The notes: generated by a model not told the origin, from the sequence alone. Counted from the first letter of the stretch, positions 8,486-17,060 are shown. The stretch: 64,000 nt of DNA from Amycolatopsis iheyensis (GCF_024703995.1 NZ_JAMXQV010000026.1:1-64000), one strand, 5' to 3'. Numbers and translations: made by a program.

Positions 8486-9271
8486 GTGACCGTGCCTGGC
8501 TACGGAGATGATCTGGCCCTCGCCACCCGGCTGGCTGACGCCGCCGACGCGATCACGACGGCGCGGTTTCGCGCCCTGGACCTGGCGGTGGAGCGCAAAC
8601 CCGACCGCACCCCGGTGACCGACGCGGACACCGCGGTCGAGGACGCGATCCGCGCGGTGCTGGCATCGGAGCGCCCTTCCGACGCGGTCCTCGGCGAGGA
8701 GCGCGGCGGTTCGGCGGCGACCGGCCGGGCGTGGGTGCTCGACCCGATCGACGGCACCAAGAACTTCCTCCGCGGTGTACCCGTCTGGGCGACGCTGATC
8801 GCGTTGGTGTCGGACGGCGACCCGGTCGTCGGCATGATCAGCGCGCCCCTGCTGGGCCGCCGCTGGTGGGCGGCCACGGGTTCGGGGGCGTTTTCGTCGG
8901 ACTCCGCGGGCACCCGGCAGCTGTCGGTTTCCGGGGTTTCGTCGCTTTCCGACGCCTATCTGTCCACTACGGACTTGAACTCGTGGACCGAGCACCACTC
9001 GCGCGAGAAGTACCTCGACCTGGTGGACGCGTGCTGGGAAACCCGCGCGTTCGGCGACTTCTGGCACCACGTGCTGGTGGCGGAGGGCGCACTGGACGTA
9101 GCGGCGGAGTGCATCGTGAACCCGTGGGACGTCGCGGCGGCCCAGGTGATCGTCACCGAGGCCGGCGGCCGCTTCAGCGACCTCGACGGGCTGGCCCGCT
9201 ACGACAACGGGAGCGCGTTGTCCACGAACGGCCGCCTGCACGACGAAGCGTTGGCGATCCTCAAGCGCTGA
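8486..9271 (+). CDS. hisN: Histidinol-phosphatase (inositol monophosphatase fold)
   Basis: 261 residues of the inositol monophosphatase superfamily with both metal-binding motifs: GEERGGS (about residues 71-77) and DPIDGTKNFLRG (about 88-99), plus the C-terminal WDVAAAQVIVTEAGGRFSDLDG. Residues around the active site, including the NFLRG variant, are those of actinobacterial HisN, which removes phosphate from L-histidinol phosphate in histidine synthesis; a general inositol phosphatase role cannot be excluded. It stands alone, ending at a strong convergent hairpin. Confidence 0.85.
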   Translation: MTVPGYGDDLALATRLADAADAITTARFRALDLAVERKPDRTPVTDADTAVEDAIRAVLASERPSDAVLGEERGGSAATGRAWVLDPIDGTKNFLRGVPVWATLIALVSDGDPVVGMISAPLLGRRWWAATGSGAFSSDSAGTRQLSVSGVSSLSDAYLSTTDLNSWTEHHSREKYLDLVDACWETRAFGDFWHHVLVAEGALDVAAECIVNPWDVAAAQVIVTEAGGRFSDLDGLARYDNGSALSTNGRLHDEALAILKR

Positions 9272-9275
9272 GCAA

Positions 9276-9306
9276 AAGCGGCACTTTCACGACGAAAGTG
9301 CCGCTT
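9276..9306. terminator. Bidirectional 13-bp hairpin between hisN and toxin locus
   Basis: AAGCGGCACTTTC (9276-9288) pairs perfectly with 9294-9306 across a 5-base loop. It sits between convergent genes, five bases after the hisN stop and seven before the other stop, so it can end transcription from both sides. Confidence 0.75.
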
Positions 9307-9312
9307 CCGGGT

Positions 9313-9573
9313 TCAGGAACCCGGCAGCAGACCGACCGCACCGCGGGCGACCTGCGCCCAGGCCAGCCGCCCGAAAAGGTAATGGCAAGCCACCTGCTCA
9401 CTGGTGAACCGCGCCCAGTCGTACCGGTTGCCCTGCTCGCGCCAGAACACCTCCCACGCCTCGTCCTCGCCCTGCATCAGGCACCAGGCGTTGTCGACTT
9501 CGGCGCCGAGCGAGACGACCTCCGGCGGCACGCCCAGCACGCCGAGCCAGCGCTGGATCGACTGGGTGTTCAT
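9313..9573 (-). CDS. Small protein paired with the TNT toxin, candidate immunity factor
   Basis: 86 residues, acidic and Trp-rich (seven Trp), with no signal peptide or helix-turn-helix. Its ATG overlaps the toxin stop (TGATG), so the two proteins are made in a coupled way, and a terminator follows immediately. In toxin modules the small coupled downstream gene is usually the immunity or antitoxin protein. Mycobacterial IFT is about twice this long, and I see no similarity to it, so the assignment rests on position. Confidence 0.55.
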   Translation of the reverse strand: MNTQSIQRWLGVLGVPPEVVSLGAEVDNAWCLMQGEDEAWEVFWREQGNRYDWARFTSEQVACHYLFGRLAWAQVARGAVGLLPGS

Positions 9574-10520
9574 CAATCCTCTTCCCCCTTGGCCTCGGCC
9601 AGGTAGCCGAGGGTCACGAGTTCGTCCGCGGCCAGCAGGGCGCGGTACCGGGTGCCGCCGCCGACCTGGCCGAACCAGTTCGCCGTCTCCGAACGCCACA
9701 TCGGCACCGCGCGCACCACGACGTACCGGCGGTACTCCGCGTCCAGCATCCCCGGCGGCAGCGAGCGTTCCGCGAAGCGCGTGCCGTCGGCGGAAAACAC
9801 CCGCCCGTACGCCGGGCCGAAGCGGTCGAGCACCGTGTTCGCCGGGACCATCACCGGCTCGGCGTGGTCGACGCCGCCCTCCGGGTAGTGGTCGCCCGGC
9901 GGCCACGCGTACTCGGGGCCGAGTTCGCTGTGCCCGACGACGAACCGGCGGATCCACACCGCCTGCGTCGCGTGGGCGTACGGCACGTAGCCGTCGGTCA
10001 GGTGCCGCGGCACCGGCCGCGACGGCGCGGTCGGCGAGCGGCGGAACCCCGCGGTGACGTTGGTCAGCGCCTGGTCGTCGAAGATCAGCCGGGCGTCCGG
10101 GTGGTCGTTCGGGCCGAAGCCGTCCGGGTCCTCGGGCAGCGGCAGCTGCAGCGCCGGCCGGTCCATCGCGACCGGCAGGTGCCCGATCGGGAACATGTGC
10201 ACGAGGAAGAGCGCGACAACGCTTTCCCGTTCCGTGCGCGGCGACCCGAGCGGCGGCAGCGGCGCGGGCGAGCCGGGGTTCGGCGGCGGCCCGGCCACCG
10301 GCGGCGGGACCGGGTTCGGCACCGACGGCGGCGCGGGCGGGGCCGGGGGCAGCGGGAACGGCGGCAGCAGGGGCGACACCGCGTGCGGCCACGCGGCCGG
10401 GCTCCCCGATGGCGGTGTCGGGGCGTCCTCGGCGCCGTACCCGGGCAGCTGCACCGGCCCGGTGTCGAGGTCGGCCTCGACCGGTTCGGAGCCCGCCTCG
10501 GAAGGCTCGGTCACACCCAT
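9573..10520 (-). CDS. TNT-domain NAD+ glycohydrolase toxin-like protein
   Basis: 315 residues in three parts: an acidic N-terminus, a Pro-rich stretch (about 35-95), and a C-terminal domain (about 205-308) resembling the tuberculosis necrotizing toxin fold. Recognisable blocks are VLDRFGPAYGRVFSADGTRFAERSLPP and NWFGQVGGGTRYR, where Q285 matches the glutamine reported as catalytic in CpnT. The region between (about 95-200) is unassigned. There is no signal peptide, WXG domain or channel domain as in CpnT, so export route and target are unclear. A small coupled gene downstream may neutralise it. NAD+ hydrolysis is inferred from the family. Confidence 0.75.
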   Translation of the reverse strand: MGVTEPSEAGSEPVEADLDTGPVQLPGYGAEDAPTPPSGSPAAWPHAVSPLLPPFPLPPAPPAPPSVPNPVPPPVAGPPPNPGSPAPLPPLGSPRTERESVVALFLVHMFPIGHLPVAMDRPALQLPLPEDPDGFGPNDHPDARLIFDDQALTNVTAGFRRSPTAPSRPVPRHLTDGYVPYAHATQAVWIRRFVVGHSELGPEYAWPPGDHYPEGGVDHAEPVMVPANTVLDRFGPAYGRVFSADGTRFAERSLPPGMLDAEYRRYVVVRAVPMWRSETANWFGQVGGGTRYRALLAADELVTLGYLAEAKGEED

Positions 10521-10623
10521 CCTCCGGCTCGGTCGGTGCCCGCGGGCACAACGCTGTTCGACGCGGCCGCGGCGCTGCCGGTCACCCTTGATACCGCACC
10601 CGCCCGGCGCGGGCGCACCGAGG

Positions 10624-11553
10624 TCAGCTCAGCGCGTTGACCACCCGGGACGGGCTCGGGCGGCCGAGCTGTCCCGCCATCCACGCGCTGGCCGCCACCA
10701 GCGCGTCCAAGTCGGCCCCGTGCGCGACACCCAGCCCGTCGAGCATCCAGACGAGGTCTTCGGTCGCCAGGTTCCCGGTCGCCGACTCGGCGTACGGGCA
10801 ACCGCCGAGCCCGCCCGCCGAAGAGTCCACAGTCGACACTCCACATCGGAGCGCCGCCAGGGTGTTGGCCAGAGCCTGGCCGTAGGTGTCGTGGAAGTGC
10901 ACGGCCAAACTGCCGACATCGCCGAAGAGCCCGATCAGGTGCTCGACCTGGCCCGCGGTCGCGACGCCGATCGTGTCGCCCAGCGAAAGCTGCGAACACC
11001 CCATCTCCAGCAGGCGGCGGCCGGCGTCGGCGACCTGCTTCGCCGGCACCGCGCCCTCCCACGGGTCGCCGAAGCACATCGAGAGGTAGCCGCGCACATC
11101 GACGCCGGCTTCGCGGGCTCGCGTGACGACCGGTTCGAACATCGCGAACTGGTCGTCCAGCGAGGAGTTCAGGTTCTTCTGCGCGAACGTCTCCGTCGCG
11201 CTGGCGAAGATCGCGATGTGCTCGACACCGGCGTCGAGCGCCCGGTTCAGGCCCTTCTCGTTCGGCACCAGCACCGGGTACCGGACGCCTTCGCGACGGT
11301 CCAGCCCGGCCAGCAGCTGCTCGGCGTCGGCCAGCTGCGGCACCCACTTCGGGTGCACGAAGCTGGTCGCCTCCAGCGTCGTCAGCCCGGCGCCCGCGAG
11401 CCGGTCGAGGAACTCCAGCTTGACCTCGACCGGGACGATCGTCTTCTCGTTCTGGAGCCCGTCCCGCGGGCCGACTTCCCAGATCGTGACCCGCTCCGGC
11501 AGCTCACCCGTGGCGGGGACCCGGTCCGGCAGGCCCAGTTCGCGCGTGCCCAT
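10624..11553 (-). CDS. mvaB: Hydroxymethylglutaryl-CoA lyase
   Basis: 309 residues of the DRE-TIM metallolyase family. It begins with VTIWEVGPRDGLQNEKTIVPVEVK, the HMG-CoA lyase signature with the metal-binding Asp and catalytic Arg, and has the metal-ligand motif VHFHDTYGQALAN and the flexible-loop Cys in GLGGCPYA. It cleaves HMG-CoA to acetoacetate and acetyl-CoA, the last step of leucine degradation. Its ATG overlaps the stop of the PH-domain gene (TGATG), so it is translated with that gene, an unusual pairing. No other leucine-pathway enzyme is in the window. Confidence 0.93.
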   Translation of the reverse strand: MGTRELGLPDRVPATGELPERVTIWEVGPRDGLQNEKTIVPVEVKLEFLDRLAGAGLTTLEATSFVHPKWVPQLADAEQLLAGLDRREGVRYPVLVPNEKGLNRALDAGVEHIAIFASATETFAQKNLNSSLDDQFAMFEPVVTRAREAGVDVRGYLSMCFGDPWEGAVPAKQVADAGRRLLEMGCSQLSLGDTIGVATAGQVEHLIGLFGDVGSLAVHFHDTYGQALANTLAALRCGVSTVDSSAGGLGGCPYAESATGNLATEDLVWMLDGLGVAHGADLDALVAASAWMAGQLGRPSPSRVVNALS

Positions 11554-12176
11554 CAGCGGCGACGTCGATCGCCGCGGGGCGGGTGCCCGCCCTGGGGCGG
11601 CAGCGGCTCGGTCTGCTGGGGACCGGCCTGCTGGGGGCCGGCCTGCGGCGCGCCCGGCCGGTAGTCGTCGTACGGGTTGTCGTTGACCTCGCGGTAGATC
11701 ACCGTGTGCACCTTCTCCACGTGCGGGATGTCCTCGAACCGCAGCGGCTCGTCCGACGCCGACTCGATGATCAGCGAGCCGCAGCCGAAGACGCGGTCCA
11801 GCAGGCCGTGCTCGAACTGGACGCTGTTGATGCGGCCCATCGGGATGTCGATGCCGGTGCGCTTCAGGACGCCTTCGCGGACGATGAGCCGGTCGGTGGT
11901 CACGATGAAGTGCGTCGTGCGCCAGCGCACGAGCGGCGCCAGGAACAGCCACACGATCAGCACCAGGGCGACGACCCCGATGGCGATCAGCCCGACCGTG
12001 TTCCACGGCGAGCCGGCGTCCTTCGCGAGGATCGCCAGCCAGATGCCCGCGCCCAGGGTGACCAGGAACGCGAGCGTCGGGAAGATCAGCATCTTGAAGT
12101 GCGGGTGACTGTGCACCACGACGTGCTCTTGCTCGCTGAGCAAATCGTCCGGATAAGCCACGGCGGACGCTCCCAA
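11553..12176 (-). CDS. Bacterial PH-domain (DUF304) membrane protein
   Basis: 207 residues: soluble N-terminus, two membrane helices (about 28-50 and 60-82), then a bPH_2/DUF304 domain (about 88-160) with TTDRLIVREGVLKRTGIDIPMGRINSVQFEHGLLDRVFGCGSL, shortened here as TTDRLIVREGV and RINSV. The C-terminal tail is Gln/Pro/Gly-rich. Function is unknown, but the gene beside birA is conserved across mycobacteria and relatives (Rv3278c-like). It lies 70 bases downstream of birA on the same strand and is coupled to the lyase gene. Confidence 0.85.
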   Translation of the reverse strand: MGASAVAYPDDLLSEQEHVVVHSHPHFKMLIFPTLAFLVTLGAGIWLAILAKDAGSPWNTVGLIAIGVVALVLIVWLFLAPLVRWRTTHFIVTTDRLIVREGVLKRTGIDIPMGRINSVQFEHGLLDRVFGCGSLIIESASDEPLRFEDIPHVEKVHTVIYREVNDNPYDDYRPGAPQAGPQQAGPQQTEPLPPQGGHPPRGDRRRR

Positions 12177-12246
12177 GGTCGGTGCGGCGATGTCGCTTCA
12201 CCGTACCGGCGAGACGCCTGCCCGGTGAGTGCAACGCCCCGAAGAA

Positions 12247-13044
12247 TCAGGCCCGGCGGACGTGGACCACGTCACCCGCGAACACGGTGTGCCGCTGGCC
12301 GCCCGCGACGTCGACCTGCAGCTGCCCGGCGGGGTCGATGTCGGCCGCCCGGCCGATGAGCGAGGCGCCGTCCGGGAGCTGCACTTCGACGTCCTGGCCG
12401 AGGGTCGCGCAGGCGGCGCGGTAGTCGCCGAGCAGGCCCGCTTCGGTCAGGTCACCGGCCGCGAGCCGCCAGCGCTTCTCCAGCCCGTCGAACTCGCTGA
12501 GCAGCGCGATGGCGACGTCGGTGCGGTCGGTGTTCCAGGCGTCGTGCTCGGCGAGCGACGTCGCGGGCAGGCCACCGGGGCCGGGCTCGACGTCGCCCAG
12601 GGGCAGGACGTTCAGGCCGATGCCGAGGACGACCGACGGCGGTTCGCCCGCGACGGCTTCGGCGAGGATGCCGGCGCACTTGGCGCCGTCGATGAGGGCG
12701 TCGTTCGGCCACTTCAGCCGCGCGTCGATGCCGACGGCGGCCGCGGCCGCCCGGACGGCGAGCCCGGCGACGACGGAGAGTGAGCCGAGGGCGTGGAACG
12801 GCACGCCCGGCCGGAGCGCCACGCTGAGGTACAGCCCGGCGCCCTTCGGCGAGCTCCAGCTCCGAGCCCGCCGTCCGACCCCGGCGGTCTGCTCTTCGGC
12901 GAGCAGAACAGTCCGGTCCGCGACCCCTTCGTCGAGGGCTTTGCGCAGGTCAGCATTGGTGGAGCCGGTGCGCTCGACGACGTCGATCCGCGCGAACCGG
13001 CCCTTGAGCGCCGCGTTCAGGCGGGCAGCGTCGATCTCGGCCAT
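12247..13044 (-). CDS. birA: Biotin-[acetyl-CoA-carboxylase] ligase
   Basis: 265 residues, lacking the N-terminal DNA-binding domain of E. coli BirA, so a plain biotin ligase. The adenylate loop reads EQTAGVGRRARSWSSPKGAGLYLS; the usual GRGRxGR is GVGRRAR, common in actinobacteria. LKWPNDALIDGAKCAGILAE supplies the catalytic Lys, and the C-terminal SH3-like domain is present. Its likely targets are the biotin carboxyl carrier domains such as that of AccA3 at 42.4 kb. The ATG at 13044 matches the usual N-terminus. Confidence 0.93.
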   Translation of the reverse strand: MAEIDAARLNAALKGRFARIDVVERTGSTNADLRKALDEGVADRTVLLAEEQTAGVGRRARSWSSPKGAGLYLSVALRPGVPFHALGSLSVVAGLAVRAAAAAVGIDARLKWPNDALIDGAKCAGILAEAVAGEPPSVVLGIGLNVLPLGDVEPGPGGLPATSLAEHDAWNTDRTDVAIALLSEFDGLEKRWRLAAGDLTEAGLLGDYRAACATLGQDVEVQLPDGASLIGRAADIDPAGQLQVDVAGGQRHTVFAGDVVHVRRA

Positions 13045-13093
13045 GTGTCCACCATATGGGAGTCCCCCTAACGTGCAAGCCACTCAGTCGTTC

Positions 13094-13117
13094 ACTTAGA
13101 GGTGCGCTCTTCTAAGT
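13094..13117 (+). promoter_or_regulatory. Inverted repeat in birA/peptidase divergent promoter
   Basis: ACTTAGA (13094-13100) and TCTAAGT (13111-13117) form an AT-rich inverted repeat just before the chosen GTG of the peptidase gene. It could be an operator or a leader hairpin. Its position argues against using the GTG at 13102 as a start. Confidence 0.35.
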
Positions 13118-13125
13118 TGGATCCC

Positions 13126-14142
13126 GTGACGACGAAGCCGAGTTCCTGGGCCCGTGGGGCGGCCCTGCGCGGCCTCGTCGCGCTGCCGCTCGTCGCGGGG
13201 CTGGTGACCGCGGGCTGGCTGCTGGCCGACCGGTCGCCGGAACCCGCGCCCGCCCCGGTGCCGGTGGCCGCCGCTTCGGGGCCGTCGGTCCTCGAAGTCA
13301 GCGCCCCGGTGCAGGTGCGGGAGCCTGGTCAGGGCGCGTCCGGCCAGGGCGGCAAGAGCCCGCTGCAGCAGTGGGCCGAGCAGCTGTCCGGGCCACTGGA
13401 CATCCCGGCGGAGGCCCTGATCGGGTACGCGAACGGCGAGCTGGCGCTGCGGAGCGAAGACCCGTCGTGCCACCTGTCGTGGGTGACGCTGGCGGGTGTC
13501 GGGTCGGCGGCGTCGAACCACGGCCGCGCGGGCGGCGACCTCCTGGGGCTGACGGCGGCCCAGTCGAAGAAGTACGGCGGCGAGGCGCCGATCGCGGCCG
13601 GCCGGGCGCTGTGCGCCGGCGGCACGGACCTCGGCGCGGGCCCCGGCTGGTGGAAGGCGATCGCGGCGTACCACCCGGGCGACGGGACCGAGCTGTTCCG
13701 CCAGCGCGTCCTCGGCATGGCGCAGCTCTACGCGACGCTGTCCCTGGACCCGTCGTCGGCGTCGTCACCGCGGGTCCAGGCGACCCGCTTCGCGCTGGGC
13801 CAGCTGGGCCTCCCGTACGTCTGGGGCGGCAACGGCCCCGACGCGGGCGCGGCGGGCTTCGACTGCTCGGGGCTGACGAAGGCGTCGTACGACAGCGCGG
13901 GCGTGGCCCTGCCGCGCACGGCGGACAGCCAGTTCCGCGCCCTGCCCCCGGTGCCGGCGGCGCAGGAACCACGCCTGGGCGACCTGGTGTTCTACGGCAG
14001 CCCGGCGACGCGCATCCACCACGTGGGCCTGTACCTGGGCAACGGCCTGATGATCAACGCCCCGACCGAGGGCCAGGCCATCCAGATCCACACGTACCAC
14101 TCGAAGGGCGACGACTACGCGGGTGCGGGCCGCCCGGCCTGA
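13126..14142 (+). CDS. Secreted wall hydrolase: SLT-like domain plus NlpC/P60 (C40) peptidase
   Basis: About 338 residues. An N-terminal membrane/signal segment (ALRGLVALPLVAGLVTAGWLLA) is followed by a Pro/Ala linker, a transglycosylase-like region (about 85-200, with IPAEALIGYANGELAL and SWVTLAGVGSA), and a C-terminal NlpC/P60 domain with catalytic Cys in GFDCSGLTKASYDSAG and His in HHVGLYLGNGLM. The combination cleaves both glycan and peptide parts of peptidoglycan, as in RipA- or phage-type hydrolases. The transglycosylase assignment is weaker than the peptidase. GTG 13126 is preferred. Confidence 0.85.
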   Translation: MTTKPSSWARGAALRGLVALPLVAGLVTAGWLLADRSPEPAPAPVPVAAASGPSVLEVSAPVQVREPGQGASGQGGKSPLQQWAEQLSGPLDIPAEALIGYANGELALRSEDPSCHLSWVTLAGVGSAASNHGRAGGDLLGLTAAQSKKYGGEAPIAAGRALCAGGTDLGAGPGWWKAIAAYHPGDGTELFRQRVLGMAQLYATLSLDPSSASSPRVQATRFALGQLGLPYVWGGNGPDAGAAGFDCSGLTKASYDSAGVALPRTADSQFRALPPVPAAQEPRLGDLVFYGSPATRIHHVGLYLGNGLMINAPTEGQAIQIHTYHSKGDDYAGAGRPA

Positions 14143-14203
14143 GCCGGTTCGGTCGCTACCTCTGCCGCCCGTTTTTGTCGGTGGTGGCCGCTAGCGTCGA
14201 GCC

Positions 14204-14548
14204 ATGTTCGAAGTCGACTTCGTCGAGTTCCCGTCCACGTCGGCCACCGCGTCCGGCGAGTTCTTCACGCGCGCCTTCGGCTGGGCGGTGACGCCGTACG
14301 GCCCGGACTACACCGACGTCCGGGCCGCCGGCCTCACCTTCGGCTTCCAGGCCGACGCGGCCGAGCAGCCCCGCGCACCCCTGATCACGATCCGCACGGA
14401 CGATCTGGCGGCGGCGCGAACCGCCGTCGAAGCGGCCGGCGGGGAGGTGACGAAGGAACCCTTCGCCTTCCCCGGCGGGCGGCGCTTCCACTTCCGCGAG
14501 CCCGGCGGGAGCGAGCTGGCTGTGTGGTGCCCGGACGCTACGCCGTGA
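14204..14548 (+). CDS. VOC (glyoxalase-like) family protein
   Basis: 114 residues forming one vicinal-oxygen-chelate module: an N-terminal VEFPSTSATASGEFFTRAFGW, strand-rich middle and a C-terminal GRRFHFREPGGSELAVW. Family members are metal-dependent lyases, dioxygenases or resistance proteins; nothing here fixes the substrate. It overlaps the convergent flavin oxidoreductase by 11 bases. Confidence 0.8.
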   Translation: MFEVDFVEFPSTSATASGEFFTRAFGWAVTPYGPDYTDVRAAGLTFGFQADAAEQPRAPLITIRTDDLAAARTAVEAAGGEVTKEPFAFPGGRRFHFREPGGSELAVWCPDATP

Positions 14549-15566
14549 CGGCCCGCTCGAGGTAGCCGGCGGCCCCACCGCCGTAGTAGGTCGCCGGATC
14601 GGCCGCCCGGAGCGGCAGGTCCAGCGCGAACCGCGTCACCAGGTCGGGGTTCGCGACGAAGTGGCGTGCGTAGGAGACGGCGTCGGCGATTCCCGCGGCG
14701 ACCACGGCGTTCCCGGAGTCGCGGTCGAAGCCGTTGTTGACGATCAGCGAGCCGGCGAACAGCCGGCGGTAGCGCGCGAAGCCGGCGAAGTCCGGCCCGG
14801 AGTCAGGCCCACGGAGGTGGAGGTAGGAGACATCGAGTGAAGCCACCAGCTCGTCGTACTCGGCGCGCAGTGCTTCGTCCACAGTGAACAGTCCGCCGGT
14901 CCACCACGGCGAAAGCCGGACTCCGACGGCGATCCCGGCCGCGCGCACCGCGTCGACGACGTCGAGCAGCAGCTTCCCCCGGCAACGGCCGTAGGCGTCG
15001 GTGCGGTGGTTCAGCCGCGGGTGGAGGAACTGCGCGAGCAGATACACGCCGTTGGCGGCCACCTCGACGCCGTCGAAGCCGGCGCGGCGGGCGTTCGCGG
15101 CCGCGGCGGCGTAGTCGGCGACGACGGCCCGGATCTCGGCCGCGCTCATCGCCCGCGGGGTCACCGTCGGCTGCCGTCCCGAGGCCGTGTGCACCGGCTC
15201 GCCCGGGTTCACCGCCGAAGGCCCGGCCGGCGGCTCGCCCAGGAAGTCCGGGTGCGACACCGCGCCGGTGTGCCACAGCTGCGCGACGATCCGCCCGCCG
15301 AGCGCGTGCACGACGTCGGTGACCGGCCGCCACCCGGCGACCTGTTCACCGGTGTGCAGACCGGGGACGTCCGAGAACCCGACGGCCCGCTCGCTCACCC
15401 ACGTGCCTTCGGTGATGACGAGCCCGGCGCCGGCGCGCCGGGCGTAGTAGGCGGCCTGCAGTTCGCCGGGCACGCCGCCGGGAACGCGCGCACGAGTCGT
15501 CGGTGCCAGCACCACGCGGTTCGGCAGGCGCCAGCCGCCCAGGTCGGCGGGGGTCAGCAAGCTCAT
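14538..15566 (-). CDS. Old Yellow Enzyme-type NADH:flavin oxidoreductase
   Basis: 342 residues of the OYE barrel family: RLPNRVVLAPTTRAR near the N-terminus (FMN site), a Trp-His pair in VAQLWHTGAVSHPDF, the AARRAGFDGVEV motif, and FLHPRLNHRTDAYG. These enzymes reduce activated alkenes such as enones using FMN and NAD(P)H. It is transcribed divergently from an ECF41-like sigma factor gene 66 bases away; such sigma factors often control a neighbouring oxidoreductase, so this may be its target (inference). Confidence 0.88.
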   Translation of the reverse strand: MSLLTPADLGGWRLPNRVVLAPTTRARVPGGVPGELQAAYYARRAGAGLVITEGTWVSERAVGFSDVPGLHTGEQVAGWRPVTDVVHALGGRIVAQLWHTGAVSHPDFLGEPPAGPSAVNPGEPVHTASGRQPTVTPRAMSAAEIRAVVADYAAAAANARRAGFDGVEVAANGVYLLAQFLHPRLNHRTDAYGRCRGKLLLDVVDAVRAAGIAVGVRLSPWWTGGLFTVDEALRAEYDELVASLDVSYLHLRGPDSGPDFAGFARYRRLFAGSLIVNNGFDRDSGNAVVAAGIADAVSYARHFVANPDLVTRFALDLPLRAADPATYYGGGAAGYLERAVTA

Positions 15567-15631
15567 CCGGTCACCTCTGCTTGTCGGGATCCGTCGTGGG
15601 GGCGACGGTGGAGGCCGACGAAAGGTGACCG

Positions 15632-16483
15632 ATGGACGAGCTGGCGGCCCGGTTCGAAGCCGAACGCGCCCGGCTGCGCGGGCTGGCGTACCGGATGCTC
15701 GGCTCGGCGGCCGAGGCGGAAGACGCCGTCCAGGAGGCCTGGCTGCGGCTGAACCGGGCCGGCTCGGTCGACAACCTGGCGGCCTGGCTGACCACGGTCG
15801 TCTCGCGCGTCTGCCTCGACGTCCTCCGCACGCGCAAAGCCCGCCGCGAGGAGCCGTTCGAGGTGCTGGCGGAGCCGGCGGCCGACGCCGACCCGGCGGG
15901 CGAGGTCGAGCTGGCCGAGTCGGTGGGCCGTGCGCTGCTCGTCGTGCTCGACGCGCTCGGCCCGGCCGAGCGGATCGCGTTCGTGCTGCACGACCTGTTC
16001 GCGGTGCCGTTCGACCGGATCGCGCCGGTGCTGGACCGGACGCCGGTGGCCGCGAAGAAGCTCGCGAGCCGCGCCCGGCAGCGGGTGCGGGGCACGTCCC
16101 CGCTGCCGGCGGCCGACCTGGCGCGTCACCGCCGGGTGGTCGACGCGTTCCTGGCCGCGGCGCGCGGCGGCGACCTCGGCGAGCTCCTGGACGTGCTGGC
16201 CCCCGACGTCGTCCGCCGGGCCGACGCGGCCGCGCTGCCGGTCGGCGCGGCCCTCGAAGCACGGGGCGCGCGGGCGGTCGCCGAGGAGACGCAGGTGTTC
16301 GGGAAACGGGCTCACTTCGCCGAAGCGGCCTTGCTGGACGGCGCGGTCGGCGTCGTCGTGGCCCCGCGCGGCCGGCTGCTGCTCGCCCTCGCGGTGACGG
16401 TCGAGGGCGAGCGGGTGGCGGCGTACGAAGTGATCGCCGACCCCGCCCGCCTCGCCGCGCTGCACGTCACGCTCCTCGCTTGA
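15632..16483 (+). CDS. ECF41-like sigma factor (SigJ type) with SnoaL-like tail
   Basis: 283 residues. Sigma region 2 begins RLRGLAYRMLGSAAEAEDAVQEAWLR and region 4 spans LGPAERIAFVLHDLFAVPFDRIAPVLDRTPVAAKKLASRARQR (abridged: AERIAFVLHDLF, RTPVAAKKLASRAR). A C-terminal extension of about 110 residues has the NTF2/SnoaL fold pattern ending VEGERVAAYEVIADPARLAAL, which in ECF41 members tunes sigma activity instead of an anti-sigma. No anti-sigma gene is adjacent. The usual WLPEP linker and NGxPG motif are not conserved, so it is a divergent member. Confidence 0.82.
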   Translation: MDELAARFEAERARLRGLAYRMLGSAAEAEDAVQEAWLRLNRAGSVDNLAAWLTTVVSRVCLDVLRTRKARREEPFEVLAEPAADADPAGEVELAESVGRALLVVLDALGPAERIAFVLHDLFAVPFDRIAPVLDRTPVAAKKLASRARQRVRGTSPLPAADLARHRRVVDAFLAAARGGDLGELLDVLAPDVVRRADAAALPVGAALEARGARAVAEETQVFGKRAHFAEAALLDGAVGVVVAPRGRLLLALAVTVEGERVAAYEVIADPARLAALHVTLLA

Positions 16484-17060
16484 TCCGGTAGGACAGGTGC
16501 GTCACGCCGGTGCCCTCGACGACCTCGGGGCCGGTCAGCCTGGTCGTGGCGTCGAGGTGGTCGAAGAAGCGGACGCCGGCGCCGAGCAGCACCGGGACCA
16601 GGTCGACCTGGATGCCGTCGAGCAGGCCGAGGTTGAGGCACTGCTGCGCGAGCGTCGTGCTGGCGACGGCGACGTTCTTGTCGCCGGCGACCTTCTTGGC
16701 CTGCTCGACGGCGCTCTCGAGGCCGTCGGTGACGAACGTGAACGGCGCGTCCGGGTGCGCCCAGTCGGCGGGCGCCTCGTGGGTGACGACGAAGACCGGC
16801 GCGCCCATCGGGTGCGCCCCGCCCCAGCCCTGGGTGAGGGTGAACAGCCGGCGGCCGGTCAGCAGGGCGCCGACGTTGTCCATCGCGTCGCGCAGCATCT
16901 TCGCGCTGGCTTCGGAGGTCTTGAAGGTCGCCCAGTCGACGGCGGTGGGCACCTCGACGTCACCGTTGCCGAACCACTCGAACAGGTGATCGATGCGGTC
17001 CTCCGGGTCGGCGACGAAGCCGTCGAGGGACATGGACATGTTGGCGATGACGTCGGCCAT
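16467..17060 (-). CDS. Dihydrofolate reductase-like (RibD C-terminal) protein
   Basis: 197 residues of the RibD C-terminal/DHFR-like superfamily: VIANMSMSLDGFVADPEDRIDHLF at the start, TGRRLFTLTQGWGG in the middle and a Rossmann-type pyridine-nucleotide site (DKNVAVASTTLAQQCLNLGLLDGIQVDLVP, abridged). Members are uncharacterised NADPH reductases. ATG 17060 is preceded by AAAGGAG. Its 3' end overlaps the convergent sigma gene by 17 bases. Confidence 0.83.
   Translation of the reverse strand: MADVIANMSMSLDGFVADPEDRIDHLFEWFGNGDVEVPTAVDWATFKTSEASAKMLRDAMDNVGALLTGRRLFTLTQGWGGAHPMGAPVFVVTHEAPADWAHPDAPFTFVTDGLESAVEQAKKVAGDKNVAVASTTLAQQCLNLGLLDGIQVDLVPVLLGAGVRFFDHLDATTRLTGPEVVEGTGVTHLSYRIKRGA

Noticed and set aside
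13102..13125. Earlier GTG start for the NlpC/P60 protein
   Set aside because: It lies inside an AT-rich inverted repeat that looks regulatory, and GTG 13126 gives a better signal segment.
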